From assembly GCF_900176205.1 (NCBI RefSeq), contig NZ_LT859959.1:3059001-3123000 (forward strand): a stretch of DNA of 64,000 nt. Reading direction: 5' to 3'. Source of the stretch: Bradyrhizobium sp. ORS 285. GTDB lineage: Bacteria; Pseudomonadota; Alphaproteobacteria; Rhizobiales; Xanthobacteraceae. The notes under the pieces were generated by a model. It made no database searches and was not told the origin of the DNA. It worked only from the letters and a program-made list of their open reading frames with translations. Position 1 is the first letter of the stretch, and each line of letters starts with the position of its first letter. Shown here piece by piece: positions 9,133-17,869 of this stretch. The translations under genes and the position numbers were made by a program.

Positions 9133-9699
9133 ATGGCTACCTCTGCACCAAAAACCATCGATGGTCTGGAACCGTCCTGTTGTGACACCGCCGCATCCGC
9201 GCTCGGCATCGTGCGCGACGGCGTGATCACTGGAGAAGGCCCGACCACCGCAGGCCGCGTGCATTTCTCCCGCATGCTCGACGCCGAGGACGCCGCCTGG
9301 TGCGCGCGCATCCTGACATCAGCCGCAATCAACGACACGCCCGTCAGCCGCGCCGAGGCCGAGGCGCTGTTTGCGATCGACGCCGCCGCGACCGAGCGCA
9401 AGGATGACGGCCGGTTCGAGGACCTGCTCGCCAAGGCCGTCGCGCACCACACCGCCGCGGCCTCCGGCCTGCCGGTGCCGCCGCGCAGCGTGGCGCTGTC
9501 GCCGGAGACGGCGATCGAGAGCTGGGCGCCCAATGCGCGCGGCGTGCGCACCGATGCGCTGGAGTGGGTGGCCAAGCAGATGCGCGGCAAGAGCCAGGGC
9601 GACCGCAACCGCGCGCTGATGGCGATGGTCGCGACACTGGTGGGCGTCACCGTGATCCCGCTGGCGCAGCTGCCGTCGATGATCGACATCGGGATGTAA
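9133..9699 (+). CDS. Conserved hypothetical protein with C-terminal hydrophobic segment
   Basis: I do not recognise a family for this 188-aa protein. It has Cys pairs near residues 16-17, an Ala-rich middle, and a hydrophobic stretch (MVATLVGVTVIPLAQL) near residues 163-180 that could be a membrane anchor. Codon use and frame-specific GC look coding, the start ATG is preceded by GAGAAGAGAA, and an intrinsic terminator follows at 9733. It is a single-gene unit divergent from peroxiredoxin. Confidence 0.75.
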   Translation: MATSAPKTIDGLEPSCCDTAASALGIVRDGVITGEGPTTAGRVHFSRMLDAEDAAWCARILTSAAINDTPVSRAEAEALFAIDAAATERKDDGRFEDLLAKAVAHHTAAASGLPVPPRSVALSPETAIESWAPNARGVRTDALEWVAKQMRGKSQGDRNRALMAMVATLVGVTVIPLAQLPSMIDIGM

Positions 9700-9732
9700 G
9701 GCGCGCTGCGCCCGCCCGACAGCGAGATTTGC

Positions 9733-9767
9733 AAGAGCGCGATGATCTCATCGCGCTCTTTTGTTTT
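9733..9767 (+). terminator. Rho-independent terminator
   Basis: AAGAGCGCGATGA and TCATCGCGCTCTT form a perfect 13-bp stem with a TC turn at 9733-9760. TTGTTTT follows directly. It ends the transcript of the 9133 gene. Confidence 0.85.
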
Positions 9768-9871
9768 GGGGCCGCGATCGTCCGTGCGCGGCGCTTGCTC
9801 CGGCCTCTTGATGACGCCCGCTCGCCGGTGAATAGATCGTCGGAGACGACGGCGAGCACGGAGATGACGAC

Positions 9872-10996
9872 ATGAGCCGATGGAGCTTTCCCGCGCGCCT
9901 GCTGGCGGTAGCGGCGACGGCGCTGCTGCTCATGATGGCCTGGCAGACCTTCCCGCTGATCCAGGCCGAGCTGCTCGGCTTGCGCGCCAAGCCGCGCGAC
10001 ATCACGCCGCGCGGCGATCTCGCCGCCGACGAGAAGAGCACGATCGCGCTGTTCGAGAGCCGCAGCGGCTCGGTGGTGTTCATCACGACCGTTCAACAAT
10101 CGGTCAATCCATGGACCGGCAATGCGCAGCAGGAACGGTCCGGCACCGGCTCCGGCTTCGTGTGGGACGAGCTCGGCCACGTCGTCACCAACTATCATGT
10201 GATCGAAGGCGCGACCGAGGCGCTGGTCAGCCTCACCGACGGCCGCTCGTTCCGCGCGGCGCTGGTCGGCGCCAGTCCGGAGAACGATCTCGCGGTGCTG
10301 GTGATCGGGGTCGGGGTCGACCGGCCGAAGCCGCTGCCGGTCGGCACCAGCGCCGATCTCAAGGTCGGGCAGAAGGTGTTCGCGATCGGCAATCCGTTCG
10401 GACTCAGCAGCACGCTGACCACGGGCATCGTTTCCGCGCTGAACCGCAATCTGCAGGTCACGCAGGAGCGGACATTGAACGGCCTGATCCAGACCGATGC
10501 CGCGATCAATCCCGGCAATTCCGGCGGCCCGCTGCTCGACAGCGCAGGAAGGCTGATCGGCGTCAACACTGCGATCTACAGCCCCTCGGGCGCGTCGGCC
10601 GGCATCGGCTTCGCCGTGCCGGTCGACAAGGTCAACCGCATCGTGCCGCGGCTGATCGTGAGCGGCCGCTATGTCAGCCCGAGTCTCGGGATCCGGACGG
10701 ATGCGAAGGCCAACGAGGCGCTGGCTTCGCGGCTCGGCGTCTCCGGCGTGTTCGTGCTCGATGTCGAGCAGGATTCGGCGGCCGAGAAGGCCGGGTTGAT
10801 CCCGGCACGGCTCACGCGCGACGGCGGCTTCGCGCTGGGCGACGTGGTGCTGGCGATCGATGGTCAGGAGGTGGATTCGCCTGACGATATGACCCGAGCG
10901 CTGGAAACCAAGACCCCCGGCGATCGCGTCGTGCTGCGCGTGCTCCGCAACCGCAAGACCATCGAGGTCCGGGTCACGCTCGACGTCGCGCGGTGA
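9872..10996 (+). CDS. HtrA/DegP-like S1C serine protease with PDZ domain
   Basis: This 374-aa protein is a periplasmic protease. Residues 8-28 are a hydrophobic signal anchor. The trypsin-like fold carries the full triad: His109 in TNYHVIEG, Asp139 in ENDLAVL and Ser217 in NPGNSGGPL. One PDZ domain follows at about 270-370 (GVFVLDVEQDSAAEKAGL, GDVVLAIDGQEV). A single PDZ with an N-terminal anchor is the DegS arrangement, while length and sequence fit generic S1C proteases of rhizobia. Role: degrading or sensing misfolded envelope proteins. Confidence 0.92.
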   Translation: MSRWSFPARLLAVAATALLLMMAWQTFPLIQAELLGLRAKPRDITPRGDLAADEKSTIALFESRSGSVVFITTVQQSVNPWTGNAQQERSGTGSGFVWDELGHVVTNYHVIEGATEALVSLTDGRSFRAALVGASPENDLAVLVIGVGVDRPKPLPVGTSADLKVGQKVFAIGNPFGLSSTLTTGIVSALNRNLQVTQERTLNGLIQTDAAINPGNSGGPLLDSAGRLIGVNTAIYSPSGASAGIGFAVPVDKVNRIVPRLIVSGRYVSPSLGIRTDAKANEALASRLGVSGVFVLDVEQDSAAEKAGLIPARLTRDGGFALGDVVLAIDGQEVDSPDDMTRALETKTPGDRVVLRVLRNRKTIEVRVTLDVAR

Positions 10997-11027
10997 GGTG
11001 GTCGTGAAGTCGCTGGATGTTTCCACG

Positions 11028-11103
11028 CGTCATTGCGAGCGCAGCGAAGCAATCCAGGGCTGCGCGCGCGACTCTGGATTGCTTCGCAGCGCTCGCAATG
11101 ACG
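11028..11103. repeat. Palindromic dispersed repeat, CGTCATTGCGAG family, copy 1
   Basis: The left arm CGTCATTGCGAGCGCAGCGA and the following AGCAATCCAG are mirrored by CTGGATTGCTTCGC and GCTCGCAATGACG. A second copy is at 27067-27148. This is a familiar intergenic repeat in Bradyrhizobium-like genomes. It sits between convergent genes and could act as a transcription end. Confidence 0.8.
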
Positions 11104-11201
11104 TGGAGAGAGCGGTGCTTCTCATTGCGAAACAATTCGCGGAACGAGGTCCCCGGGGTCGCTTCCGCTCGCCCGGGGACATGTGCATTCGCGTGATCTG
11201 A

Positions 11202-13055
11202 CTACTTCGCCGCCGCCTTCTGCTTCGGCGCCTCGTCATCGAGGCCGACGGTGCGGCCGGGGAAGCCAGCGGCGTCGAAATAGCGCTGGCTGCCGACGCG
11301 CTGCAGTTTCAGCACGGTGCGCAGGCCGCCGGCCGGGTCGGACTTGATGACGTCAGTCGTTGCCTTCGGCGTCGCGCCGTTCGGCATCGCTTCGGTCATG
11401 ACGCGGCCGATCAGCTTGCCCTTCGGCGCGACCTTGAGGTCGAGCAGCCTGGCCGCGGTGATGCCGACGTCGGCGTTGCTGACGGGCAGGGGGTCGACGA
11501 AGCCCGCCTTGAAGTCGGGGCCGATGGCTGCCATGAAGTTGTAGGTGTCGCCGCGGCCGAACGAGCCGTGCATGCCCTGGCCCTGGCGCAGCACGGTGTC
11601 GGCGACCTCGACCTGGCAGTTGCTCGGCACGTCGCAGCCCGGCGCCACATAGGAGCGGAAGTTCACCACGATCGCCGGATGCGGCGTCACCGCCTTGCCG
11701 TCGAGATTGACGACCGACAGCGGCAACGTGCCGGGGATCTCGCCGAGCTTGTCGTCGACGAAGATGCCGGAGACATAGTCCTGCTCCAGCAGCGCCCTGA
11801 CGGTGCGGCGGGCCAGCTTCTTGTCGTTGTTAGGCAGGTAGATCAGGTCGGAGCCGCCATTGGTGGCGACGACGAGATCGGGCTTGGTCGGGTCCTTGCC
11901 GAGCACGCCGTTGCCGGCCTTCGGATGCTTGCCGGCGGGCACGGCAGCGTTCTTGTCGTTGGGGTCGAACAGCGGCAGGTCGAGCGCCTTGGCGAGGTCG
12001 AGCGCCAGGAAGCCCATCGGCAGGAAGTCCTTCGGCGTGTCGTCATAGCTGACCTTGGCCGAGGGCGAGGTCTTGCTTTCCTTGGAGATGGTCGAGAAGC
12101 CGTGGTCGGCCTGCACCATGATGTTGGTCGAGGCGGAAAGGCCGAGATCGTCGAGCGCCTTGCGCAGCGCGGCGAGGTTGTCGTCGGCGTTCTTGATGCC
12201 GGCCATCGAGGTCGGGCCGTTGATGCCCGGCGTGATGGTGTTGAGGCTGTCGCCGTGATTGTGCTGGCTGCCGTCGGGATCGCGCGACCAGAACACCAGC
12301 ACGAACGGCTTGTTGCGGGCCTTGAACATCGGCAGGACCACCTTGGTGGCGACGTCGACCATGTAGGCCTGCTGGGCGACATTGGCCGAGGTCGTGCCCG
12401 GCGTCTTGGCGTCGCCCGCCTTGCCGTTGTCGCCGCGCGACGGCGTCGCCAGCGGCAGGCCGGCCTTGGTCAGGGCGTCCTTGATCTCGTCGGTGATGGG
12501 CACGCCGTTCTTGTTGCCGGTCGAATCGTCGATCACCACCGAGGAGGTCGCGCCGGGCTTGCACGCGCAGCCGGTGTGATCGAACAGGTAGGTCGGGCCG
12601 AGCTTGCCGATCGCAGCCGTCGAATAGCCGGCCTTGCGGGCGAGCTTCAGGATCGTGTCCTCGTTGAGATAGTCGCCGTTGAAATGCTCGTCGATGTCGC
12701 CGAGCACGGCGTCGTTCTCGATGAAGGGCACCACGGTGTCGCCTGCGGGCGCCGAGGTGTAGCCGGTGAAGATGGTGTTCGAGAAGGTGCCGGTGTCGCC
12801 GAGATAGTGCCCGGTAGCCATCGCCGAGCCGTTGGCCATGGTGAAGGTCGGAAACAGCGAGTGCGAGTTCTTGAAATTGACGCCCTTGTCGCGGACGGCG
12901 GCCATGGCCGGTGCCGTCTCAGGCGTCACTTTGGCCGCGCGCAGGCCGTCTGGGATGAAGAGAATGAGGTTACGGGGCGTGGCGTTCTGCGCAAATGCGG
13001 CGCTGGACGACAAAAGGGTCAGTCCGGCGCACAGCAGCACGAGCGGGCGGCGCAT
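11202..13055 (-). CDS. Secreted alkaline-phosphatase-superfamily enzyme
   Basis: The 617-aa protein starts with a signal peptide (MRRPLVLLCAGLTLLSSSAAFA, cleavage about residue 22). The mature part opens with NLILFIPDGLRA, the metal-binding Asp strand of the alkaline phosphatase/phosphodiesterase superfamily. FPTFTMANGSAMATGH follows, where Thr is the likely nucleophile. QADHGFS near residue 320 and an HGSFGRGDTYN segment near 510 supply further metal ligands. The natural ester is unknown. The ATG at 13053-13055 is chosen for AGGAG 7 nt upstream and for the signal peptide; the frame opens 17 codons earlier. Confidence 0.85.
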   Translation of the reverse strand: MRRPLVLLCAGLTLLSSSAAFAQNATPRNLILFIPDGLRAAKVTPETAPAMAAVRDKGVNFKNSHSLFPTFTMANGSAMATGHYLGDTGTFSNTIFTGYTSAPAGDTVVPFIENDAVLGDIDEHFNGDYLNEDTILKLARKAGYSTAAIGKLGPTYLFDHTGCACKPGATSSVVIDDSTGNKNGVPITDEIKDALTKAGLPLATPSRGDNGKAGDAKTPGTTSANVAQQAYMVDVATKVVLPMFKARNKPFVLVFWSRDPDGSQHNHGDSLNTITPGINGPTSMAGIKNADDNLAALRKALDDLGLSASTNIMVQADHGFSTISKESKTSPSAKVSYDDTPKDFLPMGFLALDLAKALDLPLFDPNDKNAAVPAGKHPKAGNGVLGKDPTKPDLVVATNGGSDLIYLPNNDKKLARRTVRALLEQDYVSGIFVDDKLGEIPGTLPLSVVNLDGKAVTPHPAIVVNFRSYVAPGCDVPSNCQVEVADTVLRQGQGMHGSFGRGDTYNFMAAIGPDFKAGFVDPLPVSNADVGITAARLLDLKVAPKGKLIGRVMTEAMPNGATPKATTDVIKSDPAGGLRTVLKLQRVGSQRYFDAAGFPGRTVGLDDEAPKQKAAAK

Positions 13056-13256
13056 TGAAAACTCCTGGAAGCAATCGGCGGAATCGCGGCGTCTCGCCGC
13101 AGGCAAGAGCTTTAGTTTTGCCAGGTGACGGTTTTGTTACAAGGGGGAAGGCTCGGATGTTGGCTGCTCAAGATACGATTTTCGCGCGGCGGTAGTCCAA
13201 GGCAGGAACCAGGGTGTGGCTTTCCGGTTGTCCGGTCACAACACAGGGAGCACACC

Positions 13257-13751
13257 ATGGCTGCAGACAAAGACCTCAACGAACTCTTCCTCGATACTCT
13301 CAAGGACATCTACTACGCCGAGAAGCAGATCCTGAAGAACCTGCCGAAGATGGCCAAGGCGGCGCAGTCGCAGAAGCTGTCGGCGGCGTTCGAGAAGCAT
13401 CAGGAAGAGACCGAGGGCCAGATCGAGCGTCTGGAGCAGATCTTCGAACTGCTCGGCAAGCCCGCCCGCGGCAAGCGTTGCGACGCGATCGAGGGCATCC
13501 TCGACGAGGGCAAGGAGATCATGACGGAGTACAAGGGCACGTCCGCCCTCGATGCCGGCCTCCTTGCTGCCGCTCAGGCCGTCGAGCACTACGAGATCTC
13601 GCGCTACGGCACCTTGAAGTCCTGGGCCAACAAGCTCGAACTCAAGCAGGCCGTCAAGCTGCTCGACCAGACGCTCAATGAAGAGAAGAAGACCGACGAT
13701 CTCCTCACCAAGGTCGCCGAGAGCGAAGTCAATTACGAAGCGGCGGCCTGA
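13257..13751 (+). CDS. YciE/YciF-like ferritin-like protein (DUF892)
   Basis: This 164-aa, almost all-helical protein belongs to the YciF/DUF892 group of ferritin-like four-helix bundles. Carboxylate and His positions are spread as EKQIL, EKHQEETEGQIERLEQIF, AAQAVEHYEISRYGTL and LLDQTLNEEKKTDDLLT. Members are induced by osmotic or general stress; activity is unproven. The ATG at 13257 has AGGGAG about 8 nt upstream. It stands alone, convergent with the permease gene that ends at 13766. Confidence 0.92.
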   Translation: MAADKDLNELFLDTLKDIYYAEKQILKNLPKMAKAAQSQKLSAAFEKHQEETEGQIERLEQIFELLGKPARGKRCDAIEGILDEGKEIMTEYKGTSALDAGLLAAAQAVEHYEISRYGTLKSWANKLELKQAVKLLDQTLNEEKKTDDLLTKVAESEVNYEAAA

Positions 13752-13765
13752 TCGCCGCTCGCGCC

Positions 13766-15022
13766 CTATCCGAGAATGGCCGCCGCCAGTGCTGCAATCA
13801 GCGCTGGCGGCGTTGCCACGAGTCCGATCTTGAGAAACTGCCAGGCCGACACCTCGATCTTTTCGCGCCGCAGCGCCGTCAGCCACAGGATGGTCGCGAG
13901 CGAGCCGGTGACGGAGATGTTCGGGCCGAGATCGACCCCGATCAGGATCGCACGGATGACTTCGTGCGGCAGGTGATCGCTGGCCGCGACCGAGCCTGCG
14001 ACCAGGCCGACCGGCAGATTGTTGGCGATGTTGTCCGCCACCGCCGTGATCAGGCCCGCGGCCCAGGCCGTGCCCGCCGGTGAGTGGCTGACGCCCTGAT
14101 GCAGCCAGGCGCTAAGCTGTCCGATCGCGCCGAGGAGGCTCAATCCTTCGACCATGACGAACAGGCCGCCGACCAGCGGCAGCACGCCCCAGGACACGCC
14201 CTTGAGGATCGGCCAGGGCGATTGCCGGCTGACCACGAGGATCGCGGCCGCGGTGACCACGCCGCAAACGAAGGTCGGCAGGCCGAGCTGGACGTCGAGC
14301 GCCGACGCCGTCAGCAGCACGGCTGCGATGGCGATGATGCCGAATGCTGCAAGCCAGCCCTCACGGCTGAGATGCGGCTTCTCGACATCGGTCCGCAACT
14401 GCTCGTCGCGCAGGGCGCGGCGTTGCGTCAGCCATAGCGCGACATAGGTGAGGGCGATGGCCGCGATCGAGGGGACGGTGAACTGCCGCAGCCATTCGGT
14501 GAGATGCGGCATGCGCTCGCCGAACACGACGAGATTGGCCGGGTTGGAGATCGGCAGCACGAAGCTCGCGGCATTGGCGATGAAGGCGCAGACGTAGAGA
14601 TAGGGCAGCGGCGAGGCGCCGGCCGCGCGCGTTGCGGCGTAGACGGCCGGCGTCAGCACGATCGCAGTGGCGTCGTTGGAGAGCAGCACGGTGACCAGCG
14701 TGCCGACCGCGTAGACCAGCAGGAACAGCAGCTGCGGCGAGCCGCGGGCGTGCTCCACCGCGTAGGCCGCGAGATAGTCGAACAGGCCCTCGCGGCGGGC
14801 GAGCTCGGCGATCAGCATCATGCCGATCAGGAACAGATAGACGTCGACGCCCTTGCGGATGCCGGCGAGCGCGTCCGTCCAAGGCAGCAGGCCGAGGGCG
14901 ACGAGCAGAATTGCGCCGGCCACCGCCCAGATCGCTTCGGGCAGCCGGAAAGGGCGGATGATGACGCCGGCGGTGGCGAGGATGATGATGGCGTAGGCGA
15001 GCCAGGTCGTGTGTGCGAACAT
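13766..15022 (-). CDS. ArsB/NhaD-type permease (anion efflux family)
   Basis: This 418-aa protein has about 11 membrane segments. It carries the two inverted signature loops of the ion transporter superfamily, LSNDATAIVLTPAVYA (near residue 115) and AVADNIANNLPVGL (near 325), and PISNPANLVVFGERMP. The pattern is that of the ArsB arsenite exporter. No arsR or arsC is next to it, so arsenite is only one candidate substrate. It lies 22 nt downstream of the MFS gene on the same strand and is probably the last gene of that unit. Confidence 0.85.
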   Translation of the reverse strand: MFAHTTWLAYAIIILATAGVIIRPFRLPEAIWAVAGAILLVALGLLPWTDALAGIRKGVDVYLFLIGMMLIAELARREGLFDYLAAYAVEHARGSPQLLFLLVYAVGTLVTVLLSNDATAIVLTPAVYAATRAAGASPLPYLYVCAFIANAASFVLPISNPANLVVFGERMPHLTEWLRQFTVPSIAAIALTYVALWLTQRRALRDEQLRTDVEKPHLSREGWLAAFGIIAIAAVLLTASALDVQLGLPTFVCGVVTAAAILVVSRQSPWPILKGVSWGVLPLVGGLFVMVEGLSLLGAIGQLSAWLHQGVSHSPAGTAWAAGLITAVADNIANNLPVGLVAGSVAASDHLPHEVIRAILIGVDLGPNISVTGSLATILWLTALRREKIEVSAWQFLKIGLVATPPALIAALAAAILG

Positions 15023-15044
15023 GATCGGGGATCGTTAGAGCAAA

Positions 15045-16319
15045 TCATTCGGCGGGGATAGCGGGCGCGGCGGCCGCGTCCGGATGGGCGGCTTGCGCTC
15101 CACCGGTTTCCGGCAGCAGCAGCCAGCACACGATGACGGCGACGGCCGCCGTTGCGCCGAGCACCAGGAACGCGGCGCTGTAGCCGCCATGGACCACGAC
15201 GAGGCCGGCCATCGCGGTGGAGAGCGCGGCCCCGATGCTCTGCGCGGTGATGACGGCGCCCTGCGCGACGTTGAACCGGCCGGTGCCGCGCATCAGGTCC
15301 GCCACGATCACCGGCATGATGGCGCCGAAGATGCCAGCGCCGACGCCGTCGAGCAGCTGCACGCCGACCAGCCAGGCCTTGTCGTCGGACAGCGTATAGA
15401 GCACCGCGCGCAGCGGCAGGATCAAGAGCGCCGCGAGGAAGAAGCGCTTGTGTCCCCAGCGATCGGCGCGGGCGCCGACGAGGAGCGCCATCGGCACCAT
15501 CACGAGCTGCGCCGCCGCGATGCAGGCCGACATCAGGCTGGTGCCGAGGTTCTTGTCCTGCAATGCGAGTTTCTGTCCCACCAGCGGAAGCATCGCTGCA
15601 TTGGCCAGGTGAAACAGCGCCACGCAGATCGCGAAGATGAGGAGCGGGCGGCAGGTCAGCAGAATACTCAGACCGGAGGGCTGTTCATCGCGCTTCGCCG
15701 CGTCGCCGTGGTTCTCGTGCGACAGGCCGCGCGCCGCATCGTGATCGATCGCGCGCTCGGGAATCGCAAGCACGCTGATGAGACTGCCGGCGGAGGTTAC
15801 TGCCATCAGATAGAACACGGCCGACGGGCCCAGCGCATAGGCGGCCACGCCCGCGATGACCGCGCCGACCGCATTGCCGGCATGGTTGAAGGTCTCGTTG
15901 CGCCCGATCCGGGCGGTGAAGGCCTTGGCGCCGACGATGCCGAGCGACACCGCCGCGATCGCCGGCGCGAAGATCACCCCGGCCGCGTTGGCGATGCTCT
16001 GCGAGATCGCCACCGGCCAGAAGCTCGACATCAGCGGCAGGGCCAGGGAGCCTGCCGTGACGATGATCGCGGCCACGATCATGATCATGCGTTTGGCCCT
16101 GGTCGCATCGACCAGCGCGCCGGCCGGCGTCTGCGCGACGATGCCCGCGATCGTCGCCAGCGACATCACGACGCCGATCGAGGCCTCGTCCCATTTCTGC
16201 TCGGTCAGCAGATAGATCGCGAGATAAGGGCCAAGGCCGTCGCGCACGTCGGCCAGGAAGAAATTGGCGGCGTCGAGCGCGCGGCCCGCGCGGCGCGTGG
16301 TGGTTTCATCCTGTGACAT
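15045..16319 (-). CDS. MFS transporter
   Basis: This 424-aa protein has 12 predicted membrane helices with a cytoplasmic loop in the middle. Motif A-like segments are present: GALVDATRAKRMI in the first half and VGARADRWGHKRF in the second. The N-terminus (AANFFLADVRDGLGPYLAIYLL) is typical of a group often annotated as drug or metal-chelate exporters. The ATG at 16317-16319 with GAGG upstream is preferred over one 10 codons earlier. Substrate unknown; it sits between the DUF5666-like pair and the ArsB-type permease. Confidence 0.88.
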   Translation of the reverse strand: MSQDETTTRRAGRALDAANFFLADVRDGLGPYLAIYLLTEQKWDEASIGVVMSLATIAGIVAQTPAGALVDATRAKRMIMIVAAIIVTAGSLALPLMSSFWPVAISQSIANAAGVIFAPAIAAVSLGIVGAKAFTARIGRNETFNHAGNAVGAVIAGVAAYALGPSAVFYLMAVTSAGSLISVLAIPERAIDHDAARGLSHENHGDAAKRDEQPSGLSILLTCRPLLIFAICVALFHLANAAMLPLVGQKLALQDKNLGTSLMSACIAAAQLVMVPMALLVGARADRWGHKRFFLAALLILPLRAVLYTLSDDKAWLVGVQLLDGVGAGIFGAIMPVIVADLMRGTGRFNVAQGAVITAQSIGAALSTAMAGLVVVHGGYSAAFLVLGATAAVAVIVCWLLLPETGGAQAAHPDAAAAPAIPAE

Positions 16320-16361
16320 GCTGTTGGCCTCGGCTCCTCGATGCGTCATGCGTGCCTGAGA

Positions 16362-17018
16362 TCAGGCGTGGGCGTGATCGTGCTTCGGTCCGTGTTTGGG
16401 CCCGTGCTTGTGCTTCGGCCCGTGCTTGGGACCGTCAGCATGCTTCGGCTCCGGCTTGCGGTGCTTGAGCAGCTTGAGCGTCTTCAGGCTCGGACCGGCT
16501 TCGCGGGCGTGAATGACGCGGCCGAAGCGCGTGTCGATGCCGTCGCCGCGGACCGCCAAGGTGGCCTTCGGCGCGAGCAGGTCGGGGATATCAGTGGCTT
16601 CCTTGGGCCCGATCCTGATGACGGTGCCGTCCGTCAGGAGCGCGCCGCGCAGCTCGCCTTTAGGTCCGTACAGCGACAGCCGCACGGTGCCTTCCGCGTC
16701 CATCTTGTGATGATCGTGCTTGGGATGCTCACGCTCCTTGTCGGGTCCGTGATCGACGATCTGGTGTCCGCTCGCTGTGATCACCGCGACTGCGGCGAGC
16801 AAGTCAGCGCCGCGCGGCCTGACCGCGTGCACGCCGACCTTGTCGCCGGCCTTGATGTGACGCGTCAGCTCCGCCTCCATGTGCGGAGGCGTGTGAACGA
16901 GCACATCCTTGTCGCCCGCGCGCATGACGAAGCCGTCGACCTCGCCATGAGGATTGAGCACGAAGCGCTCGAGAACGCCGGTCACCGCCGGCAGGCTGTC
17001 AGGGTCGATCCAATGCAT
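16362..17018 (-). CDS. Two-domain DUF5666-like protein with His-rich C-terminal tail
   Basis: This 218-aa protein holds two similar small domains, likely beta barrels. The first spans about residues 12-90 (LERFVLNPHGEVDGFVM, then IKAGDKVGVHAVRPRG); the second about 105-175 (GTVRLSLYGPKGELRGALLTDGT, then TLAVRGDGIDTRFGRVIHA). The last 30 residues repeat the unit GPKHGPKHKH, a strong divalent-metal-binding composition. No signal peptide is visible. It lies 35 nt after a secreted paralogue at 17054-17767. The family assignment is by pattern and the function is unknown; Ni, Cu or Zn buffering is an inference from the tail. Confidence 0.7.
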   Translation of the reverse strand: MHWIDPDSLPAVTGVLERFVLNPHGEVDGFVMRAGDKDVLVHTPPHMEAELTRHIKAGDKVGVHAVRPRGADLLAAVAVITASGHQIVDHGPDKEREHPKHDHHKMDAEGTVRLSLYGPKGELRGALLTDGTVIRIGPKEATDIPDLLAPKATLAVRGDGIDTRFGRVIHAREAGPSLKTLKLLKHRKPEPKHADGPKHGPKHKHGPKHGPKHDHAHA

Positions 17019-17053
17019 GATTGTCTCCTCAGATCTGTTTGTTGGGTTCTTGC

Positions 17054-17767
17054 TTAGCCGCGCGGCGGGGGCGGCGGCGGAGGAGGACCAAGCCGGTCAG
17101 GCCCGCCCTTCGGACCGCGCGGCGGCCGGGGTCCCTCAACCTCGGTCAACTGATCCGGCGAGGTGCCGATCGCCCGGACGTCGACGAGCCTGCCGAGGGC
17201 AGTGTCGAGCACATCGCCCCGCACCGAGATCGTCTGTCCCACGCGCAGCGTGTCGGCGAGCCGGTCGGCTTCCGGCGGCGGCAGGCGAAGCGAGGTGCCG
17301 TCGTCGAGCACCGCGCCGTTGACCTCGCCGCGCTTGCCATGCAGCAGCGTGGCGATGCGTCCGCTGACGGTCTGATCGCTGCCGCGCCGTCCCGGTCCAT
17401 CCGGCGGTCCGCTGTCGACCACGCTCTTGCCGGTCGCGATGTTGGTGACCTGCGTGGCGTCGACCAACGGCAGCGCACGGGCGCGCAGGCCGCGGACCGA
17501 GACGCCATCACCCGGCTTGATCGCAAACACGATTTGCGCGGTCAGATGCGGCGGCAGCTTCACCTCGGTGCCGTCATTGAGGATCAGCCCGTCGACGTCG
17601 CCGCGCGGCGTCAGCGTGTACTGCTTGACGATGCCGCGCGTCTCCGGCAGCTGCGACGCATCCCATGTCGCATCGGGCGGTGAGAGCGGTGCCTGGGCGT
17701 AGGCCGTGCCGAAGCCGGCGGCGGCGAGCACGAGCGCACCCATGATCGGCGTCATCTTTCGCGTCAT
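17054..17767 (-). CDS. Secreted DUF5666-like protein, paralogue of the downstream gene
   Basis: This 237-aa protein has a signal peptide (about residues 5-24, ending AYA-QA). The same two-domain layout as its neighbour follows: VKQYTLTPRGDVDGLIL with IKPGDGVSVRGLRARAL, then GRIATLLHGKRGEVNGAVLDDGTSLRL with VGQTISVRGDVLDTALGRLVDV. The tail is Pro/Gly-rich (a run of eight Pro) instead of His-rich. The ATG at 17765-17767 has AAGGAG 7 nt upstream. It directly follows the two-component pair on the same strand, so it may be a target of that system. Function unknown. Confidence 0.72.
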   Translation of the reverse strand: MTRKMTPIMGALVLAAAGFGTAYAQAPLSPPDATWDASQLPETRGIVKQYTLTPRGDVDGLILNDGTEVKLPPHLTAQIVFAIKPGDGVSVRGLRARALPLVDATQVTNIATGKSVVDSGPPDGPGRRGSDQTVSGRIATLLHGKRGEVNGAVLDDGTSLRLPPPEADRLADTLRVGQTISVRGDVLDTALGRLVDVRAIGTSPDQLTEVEGPRPPRGPKGGPDRLGPPPPPPPPRG

Positions 17768-17869
17768 CCTGGAACTCCTTGTCGAGGTTGGTGACGCGAT
17801 CCGTTTCGCAACGGCCGTGCCAGTTGCCGAGCGACGATAAATCAATGGGTTGCGTGAGGAGGCGAGGGA

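Noticed and set aside
11568..13058. 496-codon open frame antisense to the phosphatase-like gene
   Set aside because: High-GC shadow frame with Arg/Gly/Val-rich composition and no domain; the minus-strand protein has a signal peptide and family motifs.
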